From Neurospora tetrasperma FGSC 2508 (taxonomy: Eukaryota; Ascomycota; Sordariomycetes; Sordariales; Sordariaceae): a stretch of 64,000 nucleotides of DNA. A program made the position numbers and the translations under genes. The stretch lies in contig NW_009799102.1 of NCBI RefSeq assembly GCF_000213175.1, positions 462,178 through 526,177 on the forward strand, read 5' to 3'. Below are positions 1 through 12,066 of this stretch, piece after piece (position 1 is the first letter of the stretch; every line of letters starts with the position of its first letter). The notes beneath the pieces are model-generated. The model made no database searches. It saw nothing but the letters and a program-made list of their open reading frames with translations, and had not been told where the DNA came from.

Positions 1-1435
1 ACGCTCAACACCCGACATAGAAATCGTCGAACACGTAGTAAAGACACTTTAGTACTGCGCTCGCTAAGCATGGCGAACAACAAAACTTTCGCCCATTCAA
101 GTCAACTTTCTTAGTGAGGAACGAAGAGTACCACAAACGGAACTCGTCAGGCACATGTACTTTTCCTTGTCTGTGTAAAACTGATTTGATTCCGCCATTT
201 CCGTGATACAGAGTGCTCTCTAAACCAGAATTGAGGGACTGGTTCCATCACTCGAGAAACAAATCTACCTAACTTAGAGCCCCGCACGAGGAAAGGAAGA
301 GTCCTGGACACTATAGTGGAAAGAAGGAAGCGGAGAAAGAAAGGCCAAAGCCAGCGCCAACTTCCCAAATCGAAGCCCAAACCCGCAATCTTGGACCTCG
401 ATCTCATCCAACAGCTTGTTGCAGTGGGTGCCGGAAGAGAGAAACTTCCCGCTGAACCCGTACCATCCACGTCTCAACGACACGACGACTCTGAGAAGTG
501 GGTATATGAAAATGTTTAACCAGGTTGATGAAGTGAAGAGTGACGAGTGTGACCTACTTTTTTGGCCTTCTTTGCGTTGGGGGAATTATTCGTTGGGGCA
601 TTTTTTCCGGGGGGCACTCCACTGCGCAGAGAGCCCCTGAAGTGGAAGCCACAGAGGACTTTTTCACCACCCAATCAAAATCGACCCTCTTGACCAAAAG
701 GGCAATTGGAGCGTGCGCAATAGTTCAGACCATGCAGTACGCTAGGCTTCAGCGGGCCTGAAGTAGGATGAAAAGCGCTGTAACTTTTGTGATGTGAAAG
801 GGACAGCCCGTTCTGCTGACCCGTTGCCCGAATATAAGCCATACAAACAGTACCAGACGGGTACCTCTATGCAACTAAAGGATCCCGCACTGCTACCCAA
901 GGAAGTATACATACGGGCAGAGGGGGATTGTGCTGGGAGCGAGGAGCTTGGGCTGATGTAACTTTGACAAAACCCCCCTCCCTGGCAACCTGGCATCTAA
1001 ATTACAGCTCCCGCTGTATGAACCTCCGGATTCCCACGTATAAGTATCGACAGCTACCTCGTGTGTGCCTCTACCCAGATCCCTGGCGACCTACGAGTCA
1101 CTACTTTGAAAGTATGCGAAAGGTAACTGCCTTGGCCAGATAGCAGAAGTCCGAGGAGGGCACCTCGTTATCCTGGCTTTCAGTTCCACGGTTATTTAGT
1201 ATGACGAGGATTCACAACCTGATTGGCCTACCTTCCTTACCCAATTCTCTTGTGTGTCTGACAGCCAGACTGAAGGACTACACGTGAAGCGGGCAATATA
1301 TTGATGTTTACACCAGTTGGGAGCGTCGCTGAAATGACGGCCAAACATGCGGCATGGACCAAGCTAGTATGGCACCTCCCTAGAAGCCTTCAATATTCTC
1401 CCAAGTTATTATGTCAACAGCCCTACGTTTCCAAC
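1..1435. other. Intergenic, no supportable gene
   Basis: Only short overlapping ORFs occur here, none with a recognisable domain, good codon use or splice logic. The right part is the promoter and leader of the dehydrogenase that starts at 1436. No RNA gene or repeat array was recognised. Confidence 0.6.
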
Positions 1436-2635
1436 ATGGCTACTACCACTAAAGCTTCTTCCAAGTTCAATGTGACTCCTGAGCAACAAGCGAGTCTGCC
1501 TCACTTCTTCTACCAACAGCTTACATGCAAGCCCAAGCCCGTCACCGGCGCCAACCTCAAAGGCAAAACAGCCATTGTAACCGGGTCCAACACCGGGATC
1601 GGTCTCGAAACATCCCGACAGCTGCTTGACCTGGGTGTCAGCAAGTTAATCTTGGCCGTTCGCAACGAGACCAAGGGCGAAGCAGCTGCCGCCAACCTGA
1701 CCAAAGGTCTCCGAGACGCCAACAAGCAAGTTACCTCTAGGACATCTACCATTGAGGTTTGGAACCTCGACCTTTCCGCCTACAACTCCATCCTCGCCTT
1801 TTGCGCCAGGGCCGAGAAGGAACTCAGCACGCTCGACATCGCCGTTCTCAACGCCGGTATCGGTCCTGCCGCGCGCTGCTTCAACCCCCACACCGGCCAT
1901 GACGAGGTGATCCAGGTCAATTACCTCTCCACCGCACTGCTGGCCATCCTTCTCTTGCCCGTCATCCAGTCCAAGCGCCAGTATCAATTTGGGCCCAGCC
2001 GTATGATCATTGTCAACTCCGAGGTATCGGGGTGGACGAACTTTACCGAGGTCATGGGAAAGACTAATAACAAGCCAGGAACGCCGCCGGTCTCAATCCT
2101 GGCTGCTTTGGACGCCGACGACAAAGATGGAGAACCAGTCGATATGGTAGATCGCATGTTTGTGTCCAAGTTGCTGGGCCAGTTTTTCCTGTTCGAGATT
2201 GCCAAGGTGGTCGACCCGTCGCTGGCAATCATCAACGCCACATCCCCGTCGTGGGTTCTCGAGACCGAGTTTAACCGCGATCGCGACGGTTCTTCCGTAC
2301 TCTTCACGATTGGAAAGTTTGTGTTAAGTAGGGTGGTGGCTAATACGGCGGCTGTTGGGGCGCGAATGGTTACGGATGCCGCTGTTAACCATGGTGAGGA
2401 GACGCATGGGGAAATGTTAAGCTTTCAGCAGCTTGTTCCGTGAGTTTTTCTTCATACCTTTCGTGCAGCGGTAAAAGATATTCAACTGACGTGATGAAGC
2501 CTAGCACCCATTATCTATACGGAGGAAGGAAGGAGGATTTCAAAGCAATCATGGGAGGAAACTCTGTCTGAGCTAGAGTTTGCCGGCGTGAAAGAGATTT
2601 TGGGTAGAGTGGGGAGGAGGAGGAGGAGTTCCTGA
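1436..2635 (+). CDS. Short-chain dehydrogenase/reductase, divergent active site
   Basis: Exons 1436-2439 and 2500-2635 give 379 aa; the intron (2440-2499) has donor GTGAGT, branch CTGAC and an AAG acceptor. This acceptor, rather than the TAG five bases downstream, restores a C-terminal frame reading APIIYTEEGRR then SWEETLSELEF, typical of fungal SDRs. The Rossmann motif TGSNTGIG is at residues 49-56, followed by NAG and IIVNSEVSG. Where the family has Tyr-x3-Lys, the sequence reads MFVSK (residues 241-245), so the catalytic Tyr appears to be Met. The usual following Pro-Gly is Pro-Ser. It is probably an NAD(P)-binding cytosolic protein of the retinol-dehydrogenase/WWOX-like fungal group; activity is uncertain. 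An in-frame ATG at 1304 would add 44 residues, but the ATG at 1436 has the better context (CCAACATGG). Confidence 0.85.
2440..2499 (+). other. Intron of the dehydrogenase gene
   Basis: Donor GTGAGT, branch CTGAC at 2486-2490 and acceptor AAG. The competing TAG at 2502-2504 also opens a reading frame (18 more codons after the joint) but loses the conserved C-terminus, so the upstream acceptor is preferred. Confidence 0.65.
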
Positions 2636-3862
2636 GGCCACAGCTTCAATTGCCAGAACTATCAGGATCGTCATAGTCTTTCTCCGGTTTACGACTAAGA
2701 AGTTGGATGTTGGATCCATGAACAGCACAAGATTGAAGGGATCTCATGCCCTCCCCCTCCGCTCCTTTTTTCACCCTCAGCGTGACACGGTCAAGTTCCA
2801 TGTTTTTCTCTGTCCCCTTCGAGATTTGAAACTCGCATTTCTTTATGAAAATCATCGACATACAATAATTACCGGATACGTCGCCCACTGAGAACTACGA
2901 TTTCCTGCTTTCAGCACGGTGTTTGTCTCTATCGTCACGAGCTTGTAAACCGTATAGGGCTGGGCTGAAATTCCCAAGTATGTTTTTGAAGTGTCAGACA
3001 TCGTTTCTTGTCAGTTTGAAGATCTATGTGCCTAAGAGTTTGAAAAATGGACGAATGCCATTCTTTCCCTCTTCTCTAAAGAGCCCCTGCAAGCTTCTGC
3101 AAGAGGCCCGTCGTTCGCTTTGGCCCAAAATCGGTTGCAAAGGCAAGCTGGGCATCGATGATAGCATGCACCACGTTGCATCGATCACATTTCACTAATT
3201 TGGCGCTAACAGAATTAGCTACAGACTCCCACTACTTCTGTTAGCTTTCATATGCACGTATGATAAGAGATGATGCGAGGTGGAATGTTCTCCGTTTGAC
3301 ATCAATGTGACGGCGTTTGTCGGTGAACCGACGGCCCTTCGCTTTTCCTCATTCTCCAATTGCCCTCTCCTCGTGCATCTGTTGCTTTTCCTACGTCCTT
3401 AGCTTTCAAGCTCAAAACATCATTCTCTGCAATCTTTATTTATGTCCCCAAACTGGTAGAGAATCGAGGATAAGGTACACGACCGCCACAGCAAAACCAG
3501 CACGTGGTTTGGACCTTCATTTGACCCAAGGACCCTTTCTCCTCGATCATAATTGTTGCCACTGCGTTTACAGTGGTTGTGTTCTTCCGGAGCTCTGTCG
3601 ACGATTTGTCACCTTTCCACCTTCAGGTGGGCAATCTTTTCCATCCCGGGCCTTTACTGTGGCTCAACCTTACCTGATATCAAAACACTTCCGCCATCTT
3701 TGGTGGCTTTCCAGGCAATGTATATTGTTCCCAGTTACAAACAGTCAACTCAACGGCTTCTCACCTTTTCGCCGCCAACCCCATGAAAAGTTCTTGCTAA
3801 CGATAAGATTAAATCCTGGTATTGAAGCGTCGCCTTTGTGTTCAGTACTGAACACACCCTCC
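2636..3862. other. Intergenic and 5' leader of the RBR gene
   Basis: The frame of the downstream RBR gene stays open upstream from about 3317, but that part looks non-coding in composition and the first well-placed ATG is at 3863. Nothing else supportable was seen. Confidence 0.5.
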
Positions 3863-5304
3863 ATGGATCTCGTGATGGATCTCGAAACGGCCGATGTCGA
3901 TACCCTCAAAACCATGATTGAGCTTTCTCTACAGGACCTCAATGAGCTTCAAACAACCACCACTGGAAAAGGAAAACGCCGTGATGGAGAACAGACAGAC
4001 CTTGAGGTTGCCATTGCCACCTACATTGTAGAGCTTTCCGGCTTCAATCAGCTCCTCCTCGACCGCACCATGTGCGCCAGTATTGCCGACGCTGTTCGCC
4101 AAGATGCAGCCGCCATTTCGGAATTTGTCCGGACTGAGGAGCAGGCAAGGAACGACCACCACATGGCCTCTGCGTTGAACGAAGAAGCAGACAATGGTGC
4201 TCAACCGGAGGTTCGACCTTCCAAACCGACAGATGGTTTCACTGAAAGCCAGGACGATGATTTCCTTGACAAGTTGAGCGCCATATACATCTCCGACCCA
4301 GAGAAGGAGGGCGCAGCTGAGTCCTCTGCATGGGCTGCTAGTCGCCCGCGCACAACATCTCCATGCCCCGGACCCAAGGTCGTTGCGGCCATGAGAGAAT
4401 GCGTGATATGCACAGATCAATATCGCTTCTTCGAGGTGGCCACGTTTCCGTGTCAGCACCATATGTGCCAGACATGTCTAACCAAGCTCTTTACGGATCT
4501 ATTGAAGGATCAGACGCTGTTTCCACCTAGATGCTGTCACCAGCCAATCTCTTTGGATAAGTGCCGCTTCCTGTTGGAACCGGAGCTGGTCGGAAGGTTT
4601 TTGGCAAAGAAACTCGAGTATGAAACTGTTAATCAGACGTACTGCTCACGGCCGACTTGCTCGCTGTTCATACCGCAACAGGCTATCACATTGGATGTCG
4701 GCACTTGTGTCAAGTGCCGGCAAAGGACCTGCGTGGTCTGTAAAGGCCAAGCACATGTTGGTACAGACTGCCCTGAAGATTCGGCAACAAAGGAAGTGCT
4801 TCAGTTGGCGGGGACAGAAGGATGGATGAGATGCTATTCCTGTAAAAGGATGGTGGACTTGGTGCAAGGCTGCAACCACATCAGTAAGTTCATCTTCTTT
4901 TGCGTACAAGTAATATCGCAGTCAAAAGCCTGAACGCATGAAAAAACTAACTGTGCCGGTTTGTAGCTTGTCCCTGTGGCGCTCAGTTCTGCTATGCATG
5001 TGGTCAAGCTTGGAAAAAGTGTAATTGCGAGGTGTGGAGCGAAGAAATGCTCGCGGCTCAAGCTAACAGGCACGTCAATCGTGATGCGGGAGGTAGACGA
5101 CTCCCAGAGCCAGTGAGGCAGCAGCGAGTAGCGGCAGCGGCGCGACACTTGATTGTAAATCACCAGTGCCATCACCGAGATTGGGGCATGCTTGAAGGGC
5201 AGCACCAGTGCGAGCTGTGCCGGGACTTTTTGCCAGCCTACCTTTATGAATGTCGGCAATGTAGACTGGCTGTCTGTAGGAGCTGTCGTTTCCAACGACT
5301 ATAA
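3863..5304 (+). CDS. RBR (RING-IBR-RING) E3 ubiquitin-protein ligase
   Basis: Exons 3863-4883 and 4967-5304 encode 452 aa; the intron has donor GTAAGT, branch CTAAC and acceptor TAG. RING1 spans about C180-C225 (CVICTDQ, then FPCQHHMCQTC), the in-between-RING domain about C261-C303, and RING2 about C324-C361 (CYSCKRM, GCNHITCPCG, FCYACG). By alignment to HHARI/Parkin-type ligases, C342 after NHIT is the catalytic cysteine that takes ubiquitin from the E2, and it is present. A second cysteine group at the C-terminus (CELC, CRQC, CRSC) may bind more zinc. The N-terminal 170 residues are acidic and polar without a known domain. The ATG at 3863 was chosen because upstream codons look like leader; another Met at residue 5 is possible. 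The substrate cannot be inferred. Confidence 0.92.
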
Positions 5305-6202
5305 CCGCTCGGGCCGGCTTACATCAACGCCGGCAATTATGTTTATATGCAAGCAATTGTTAGAGAAAAAGAATCTCAACAAGAGTGACTGGAACGCGTC
5401 CTTGTTCATGCCAACGGACTTGAGTAAGAGAGGGGGGTACATACCGGTTTCAACTCGCCGTTGCAGTTCCTCGTCCTCGAATTGATAGGAATTACTAAAT
5501 CCAGCCGGACGCGAGCTGCAAGTCCAGCCATTACTGATTCAGTGCTAGCTGGCCATGGAGGAATGAGATGACAGATAATTGCGTTTGGCCCAAATATCAA
5601 ATAGCCAAGAAAAACTGTTGTTAACGACGACGTAATGGCCATTTTTCTCAAAGTATTAGTGTCTTGCAGTCTTACACACAAAAGTAATCTCCACTGACAA
5701 CTCTTTGCAGTCCCTCAAAGCTTGGTGATTAACCTGTGGCAGTTAGTGATATTCCAGACCTATCAGACCTTTCATTCATTGACCAAGTCGCCTCGTCTTT
5801 GCCCTTTTTTTGTTTCTCTCTACACTCACACTTCCCTTTGCCCTCTCTCAAACGAAATACCCACCCATCCCCAACTGGACCCCCCAGTCCTCTCCGTCAA
5901 CATAACCTACAGCCACGAGACCTACACTCCGCGCTTCGTCCCTTCGAAGGTGCCGAGCTCGACTACCAAAACAAAACCGACGTAACTCATCCATCGCTCT
6001 CAACTGGAGCTACACTAACTACCTACACTACACTGACCAGCACTCATTCCATGATCTTTTTGTCTAAAAACAAACTTCAAGGGGGCGTTTCTTCCAAGTT
6101 GCAATCGCTGACAGTTGCCGACATAGGATAACTTGAAGGAAAGGGGAGATGAATCAATGGATTTCACCGTGGTGAGCATGTTAGTGTAGGTAGTTTTCAG
6201 CG

Positions 6203-6222
6203 AAAAAAAAAAAAAAAAAAAA
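6203..6222. repeat. A20 homopolymer
   Basis: Twenty consecutive A residues between convergent genes. It is downstream of the RBR stop by about 900 bp, so it is probably simple-sequence DNA rather than a poly(A) signal. Confidence 0.9.
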
Positions 6223-6429
6223 GTCCCAGATTTAGCTCCTCGTAGACTACCTACCTATTTCGTTTGCTCTTCTTTGTAGAGGTAGTTAGGTAAGGTACCT
6301 AGGGAACAACTTTTTAAGCTTTATCATGCATTCTGCACAAAACTGAAACCCAAACAAACGGCTTCTACACTACTTGGTTCCTGCACAACCTCTTCTTATT
6401 AAAGACATTGTTGAAGGCATATTACTATC

Positions 6430-6430
<1 letters not shown>

Positions 6431-6460
<30 letters not shown>

Positions 6461-6475
6461 CTTCTTCTTCTTCTT

Positions 6476-6505
<30 letters not shown>
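6431..6505. repeat. (CTT)25 microsatellite
   Basis: A perfect 75 bp trinucleotide array, polypyrimidine on the plus strand. Such homopurine/homopyrimidine arrays can form triplex DNA and are length-variable between strains; the same motif recurs at 54263-54338. Confidence 0.98.
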
Positions 6506-6508
<3 letters not shown>

Positions 6509-6851
6509 GTGGCGCGCCTATTTGACGGCGCCGCCCAACAAGTTATATTGCCTGGCAAAGAAGACGAGTGCCGCGACAAACACAGAAAAGGCAAGAGGGG
6601 GCACACCTGGATGTAAATGCCAGCAAGAACTTGAATATCCAATTAGGTTTCTTTATAGGTAAGTAAATAATGACGAATACGGCGCTAGCTAACTGGGATT
6701 AAAACAGCTTTCTGAAAGCCTTGGTGTTGATTACATTACACATTATCTTTTACTATATTCTCTTTGGCACATGGAGTCTAACCACCGGAGTCCCAAAGGC
6801 CTTGTCTGGTTCCAGCCCAGTTCCCTAGAGGTAGCCCCCCAATTTACCCCC

Positions 6852-9800
6852 TCACTCAACAACCTTCATCCCATCTTTCCCTCCCACCAAATCAATACCA
6901 ACCCCATCAACAACGCACCTCCTCCCAACCCTCCTAAACTCCTCCCCCGGCCACCCCTGCACCGTAACCCCCTCCTTCACCGTCTCACCACCCATAACCA
7001 ACGTATGCTCCAGCAGACACGCATCCCTCTGCATCTCCGCCCCGCTCAACAACCTGCTCCCCGTCCTCAACACCGCCCCATCTCCGACCTTCAACCTATT
7101 CAAATCGAACTTACCTCTGGTATTGATATGCGCCACCAGACTCGCATCGTCCACCGTCACCCTGTCTCCCAGCACTAACAACTCCGGCTCGGTAAACACG
7201 AGCGAAGGCCGGCCGTTGACAAATAAAGCGCAGTCTTTCCCGATCTTGGCGCCCAAAGCCCGGAAATAAGTCACGGTGAAACACGTGCCGGTGAGCATCC
7301 CCAACACGCCCTGGCCCGCAAAGCAGGAGCGGCGGAGTTGTTCGATGGATAGCAGGAGTTGCCAGCGCTGGCAGTAAGGGGAAAGGTCCCAGGAGTGAGT
7401 GCCCGGTTGGCGGCGGCCGAGGAGGATCCATTTGGCGGCGATGGTAATGAGGAGAGACAGGAAGGCAAGTAAGGTGTTGAAGACAGCGAAGACGGCGGTT
7501 AAGAGGCCGAAGAGGGCCATGGGTTGCGAGAGGATGGCGTGCGAGACGGGGTGGTCAGGGTGGCGGGCGCTGAAGACGTTGATGATTTGGATGGTGGAGA
7601 TGGAGGGGGCGGTCCAGTACAGGGCTGTAAAAAGGCGATTGAAGATGGAGTAGGCGGTGATGGTGAGTGGAGAGTAGACACGGTAAGGGGCGAGACCGAG
7701 GTAGAAGGCGCGGCCGAAGGGAGTGCTTTTCACGGCGGGGTCGCTGGCAGGGTCTTCGGCTTCGGTTTCGGAACCGGAATGGGTGAAGTCCCCGGGAATG
7801 TCAGAGACAGAGCGGGTGATGGGAATGCTAGGGGTGCTGCGACCTTCTTCGGGGTCGTTGGTCCCTTGGGGGTAGGGTACGCTTTCGATGGAAGGTTTTT
7901 CCTCCTGGGTCTGAGCAGGATGTTGCGCTGCACGGGCGTTGCGTCGGGAGACTCGGCTCTTGTCACCACCTTTGGGGGCTGCGCCGGTTGAGAGACAGAG
8001 AGAGTCGCCACCCTTGGAACCGACGTATACTCCGTTGGCGACATACTCCTTGTTTCGGCGGGTGAGTGCACCTGATCCAAGCACCGTGTCTTCGCCGACA
8101 GTCACACCAGGGAGACAAACCACACGATCAGCAATCATAGCGCGGTCACGAATCTTGATGGGCTCGGAGCCGAGACCATCAGAGGTAACAAGATACGAGC
8201 GAGATCCAAAGACGACATCGTTGCCAACCTCGAGAAGATGGTAGTCCGTGATGCCGGGTCCAGTGCCAGGCCAGTAAACACGCTTACCAATCTTGGCCCC
8301 AAGCATCCGAAGGACAACAGAAGTCATTTCATAATGCTGACCAAACAAGCCAGTCAACTTCTTCAGCGACCTGTTCGGGTAGATTGTCCTCATCAAATCC
8401 AGTCTCCAGCGTTCGATCTGTCCGCGACCCTTAGCGCTGCTCGGCTTCAGCTTGCCAAACATCAAATCCAACAGCGTCTTGATGATCATCACAGCGGCAA
8501 ACTCAAAAAACGGACCGAACATCACGCCCAAGCCCACAGCCAGATAGTGATAACCGATTCGGTCGTTGCCGGCCCACCAGGTGATGATGTCCGGCAGTGG
8601 AGCAACGGCCCGCGGGGGTCTGCCCTCAACCAGCCCGACCATACCAAGCAGCCACGGGCCACCGGCAACCAAGCTGACAAGACCGTACAGCGGAATGGTC
8701 AAGAACAGAGTCAAGGCCCAGTGCGGCCGCGGAGTGCGGTGGACGGATAGATCGCGGTTGGCCTCCGTGGCATCGTTCAACTCCCAGCTGCACGAGTTGG
8801 GACCGATGCAAGCACCGTCAGGGACCTGAGTGCCGGGAGCCACGTTGGCGGCAAGACCGACGGAGGCGTTAGCACCGATGGTGATCTTGCCTAGGTACAT
8901 GGACGTGTTGGCTTCAGCGCCGAACGGGCGGACGATGCACTTGTCGAGAAAGGCGTTGGGGCCGATGGTTAAGAGATCGTATTCACCCAGCTGACAATCA
9001 TGTAGTTCGACGCCGCTACCGATTTTGGCACCCAGGAGACGGTAGTACCAAACAATTGTGTAGTTGTGGTGCCTGTGGAACGAAAAATATTAAAAGATTA
9101 TTCGGGAATAGGGGTGACAGAATATTCATTGGCGAAGGCTTTGTTTACATCGGAGAAAGGGGGGAGAATCTTGGCAAAACTTACCTAAAAATGCCCTGTC
9201 CAGTCAAAGCAATCACCTTCTGCGTCAACCACCACCTAGTATGATACCATCCCCACATCGGATATACTCCTTCCTTGTATCGGCCCATGATCAACCACTT
9301 GGCCAGAATGCCAAAGATGGGCCGCACAACCGACATGACCAACTGCGCAAAGAGCAGTGTTGTAACGATGTTGACCAACCGGCCAAAAGGCCATCTGCTC
9401 GTCGACCACCGCTCCATGTGTGCCAGTGTCAGCAAGAAGATAGCCCAGTGCGCCCCGCGCCTAAGGGGGTACAGAATCGCCATGGGCACCAGTTGCAGCA
9501 CCATCAGGAATGGGTTCGTAGAGCTGTGGGTCTTGATGGGCGTCGGCAGTCCTTCACATCTGGCCTGCTGCTCCGCGTCAGAGTCACATAGGGTGGTGTC
9601 GCTGTAGGAGGTATATGCCGAGCTGGGCCGGGAAGCAAGCTTCTCGTCGATGAATGCCGATAAGGCGTCAACGGAGCCGCCGCGGAAGACGAGATCGATG
9701 GGTAGTGAGAGACCGAACTCGGAACGGAGAGCAGACAAAAGCCTACCGGCCCGAAGGGAGTCACCCCCTAGGTCAAAGAAATCGGCGTCGGCAGTGATTT

Positions 9801-12066
9801 CGTGGACCGAGAGGCCGAGAATGGAGGCCATGATGCGGGTTACCTGTGAAGCCGTGTTGCCCGAGGCCGAGGAGTCACCGGTTCCTGGGCGGTTGTTCTG
9901 CTCGTAAAGAAGGGACTCGAGAGCTTCACGGGTGGGTGTAGTGCCGAGTTTTGCCGGTAGAGGAGATTGCAGGATGTGGAAACGGTGTGGGACAAGATAG
10001 CCGGGTACCAGAGAGGGCAGCTTGGACTTGAGCGAGTCAATGACCTTGTACAGCTCGCTGACATCGGAAATCTCCTCCTTAGGGGCGATGTAAACTTCAA
10101 AGCCGCCGGATTGAGGGTTTTGATGCACGCGATGGACGATTTCCGAGGGCAAAAGAGCGGTTATGCTGCAATAAATGGTCGTTTCATCGATGCTACAAAG
10201 AAGCGAGGAGATGCTAACTGACAGGGGCGTGTTGGGAGGTGGGCAGGTAGCTTCGTAGTGGACATCGCAGTAGCGAGAAGCATCCGTCAGCTCGGGAAGG
10301 CCCAGGCGGTCCGCCAACTTGATGCGTAGTACCTTGTTGTTGCTCTTAGGCACGTCCTCCATGTAGACAATGAGGCTAGGCCACTTTGCCTGTTGCAACG
10401 ACTTCTTCAGGGCTTGATGGAGTTGCCTGGTATCAGTACGCTGAGCGCCAGGAGGCGTGACTAGCACAACACCAACGACTTCTTGGAGGACATCGTGACG
10501 GACAGAGAAACAAAGGGCTCGCGAAACCCGGTTGAAGATTGGTGACTCGGGGTCCTGTGCGGCAGCAATGATGGCGTTTTCAACCTCGAAGGGTGAGATA
10601 ATCTCGCCACCGCGGTTGATGACTTCCTTGCTGCGACCAGTGATGAAAAGGTAGCCGTCCGAGGAGAGGCGACCAAGATCACCGGTATCAAACCACCCAT
10701 CTGGAGTGAAGGTGCTGCTGTCGTACTGGCCCTCTGCAGTGAGATAGCCGGGGAAGACGGGCTCACCACGGACACAGATACGACCCACGGTTTCGGAAGG
10801 TTGATGGATGTTGTTCCAGTCGAGAATGGCAAGTTCAGGGCCGACGGCGATACCGGAAGTGCCGGGCTTGTCCAGTTTGTAATTTGTTGGCGGGGTTGAG
10901 ATAGGCATGCATCTGTCTTGGGTCAGTGAAAGTCCAGACAAGCACAAACGAGGTACTCACTCAGTCATTCCATAACTCGGCAGCACAATTGCCCCATCAA
11001 AAGTCTCTTTTAGCTTAACAGCCAAGGCAGGTAGCAGTCCACCAGCGGCATTACACACCAATCGGACTCTGCTCTTAGCAAGCGCTTCGGGTCGGTCCTC
11101 CGCTTGATCTAGAATCATCTGATGCATTGACGGCGAAGCATAGTACCATGTTGCCCCATGGTCCTGCACAACATCCCAGAAGAGGGTCGGATCAAAGGCC
11201 GAACAGCAGATGACGGACCCACCCGAGAATATGGGCGAGAAGATGTTTCTAATCAAGCCGCCAATGTGAAACAAGGGCATCATGTTGAGACAGACATCAT
11301 CTGGCGTCAACCCCCACGAGTCGATGACAAAGGCTACGCCAGCAGCAATGTTCTGGATGGTAATTGGAACAAGCTTCTTGGTACCTGAAGTACCGCTGGT
11401 GAACAAGATGATGGCTACGTCGTCTGTCCCGTTTGGCGCTGGCTGGGAGCAGCCTGCTGCTTGGGGCGTGACTAGCTGTCCGGTCAAGTCTCTGATGGAA
11501 ATTCGTGTAGGCTGGCCACGCTGAGCGAGGTCACTCTCAACCAGCAACACTGTTAGTCCTTCCAGGGCCGTCCATGATGAAGGGCCCGTAAGTCCCAACC
11601 GCTCCGCATCCTTTGCGAAGGTCAATATGACTGAAGCACCCGTCTGCCGTACATCAGCACGAAACTGTTCAGCCCCAACGGCCTTATCGCAGTTGACTGG
11701 TGAAGCAATGCATGTGTTTGCTACGGCTAGACAAACTGCAGCGAGGACAGGGCCATTGGTGAGAGCGATACAAACAATGGGCTTGGTCAGTTTACCCCTT
11801 TGTTGCACATCAAGAGCCTTGCTAGGGAGAGCGAAGTTGTTGGCAAAGTCCCGGAGGGAGCCATGGGTGAGGACTGTGCTTAGGTCGGGCGTACTGAGAG
11901 CCGGCTTGGAGCTGGGTTGGATAAAGGCGGATAGGCTGGTGTAGGAAACTCTGAACGAATCGAGAACTTGTTGTTGCTGGGAGCAGTCAAGCCCGGATGC
12001 CGTCTTTGACCGAAGCTGGCTTGTGGCTTGTGCGTAAGAGAGAAGGGTGTCGTATGGAGACGCCAT
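6852..12066 (-). CDS. NRPS-like adenylating enzyme with carrier and three membrane/beta-helix modules
   Basis: Exons (minus) 12066-10961, 10912-9185 and 9072-6852 give 1684 aa; introns use GTGAGT and GTAAGT donors. Domain order: adenylation about 1-600 (LFTSGTSGTKK at 221-231, MPLFHIGGL, YGMTECMPI across intron 1, GWFDTGDLG, GRSKEVINRGGEI, C-terminal NKVLR lysine), carrier with LGGDSLRAG (pantetheinylated Ser about 754), then hydrophobic segments alternating with three left-handed beta-helix units, each opened by GAKIG (residues 959, 1203, 1552). This matches the terminal domain known from epsilon-poly-L-lysine synthetases (A-T plus three tandem transmembrane/acceptor modules). The adenylation core motifs resemble acyl-CoA ligases (PLFHIGG) more than amino-acid A domains, so the loaded substrate may be a carboxylic acid; this is inference. 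It should sit in a membrane and needs a phosphopantetheinyl transferase. A low-complexity linker of about 100 residues separates modules two and three. A further 57-nt in-frame intron (10222-10166) cannot be excluded. No condensation, reductase or thioesterase domain is visible. Confidence 0.9.

Larger units (their letters stand above)
5305..6851. other. Convergent intergenic region with simple repeats
   Basis: This separates the 3' ends of the RBR gene (plus) and the NRPS-like gene (minus). It holds an A20 run at 6203-6222, ACCTACCT-type motifs near 6247, and a long CTT array at 6431-6505. ORFs across the array are low-complexity artefacts (poly-Leu, poly-Phe, poly-Arg). I see no gene. Confidence 0.65.

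Noticed and set aside
3317-3862. 182-codon N-terminal extension of the RBR protein
   Set aside because: It would begin at a non-ATG codon, contains no family similarity and reads like a leader; the ATG at 3863 starts sequence consistent with the rest of the protein.
6370-6662. ORFs with poly-Leu, poly-Phe and poly-Arg
   Set aside because: They are translations of the CTT array.
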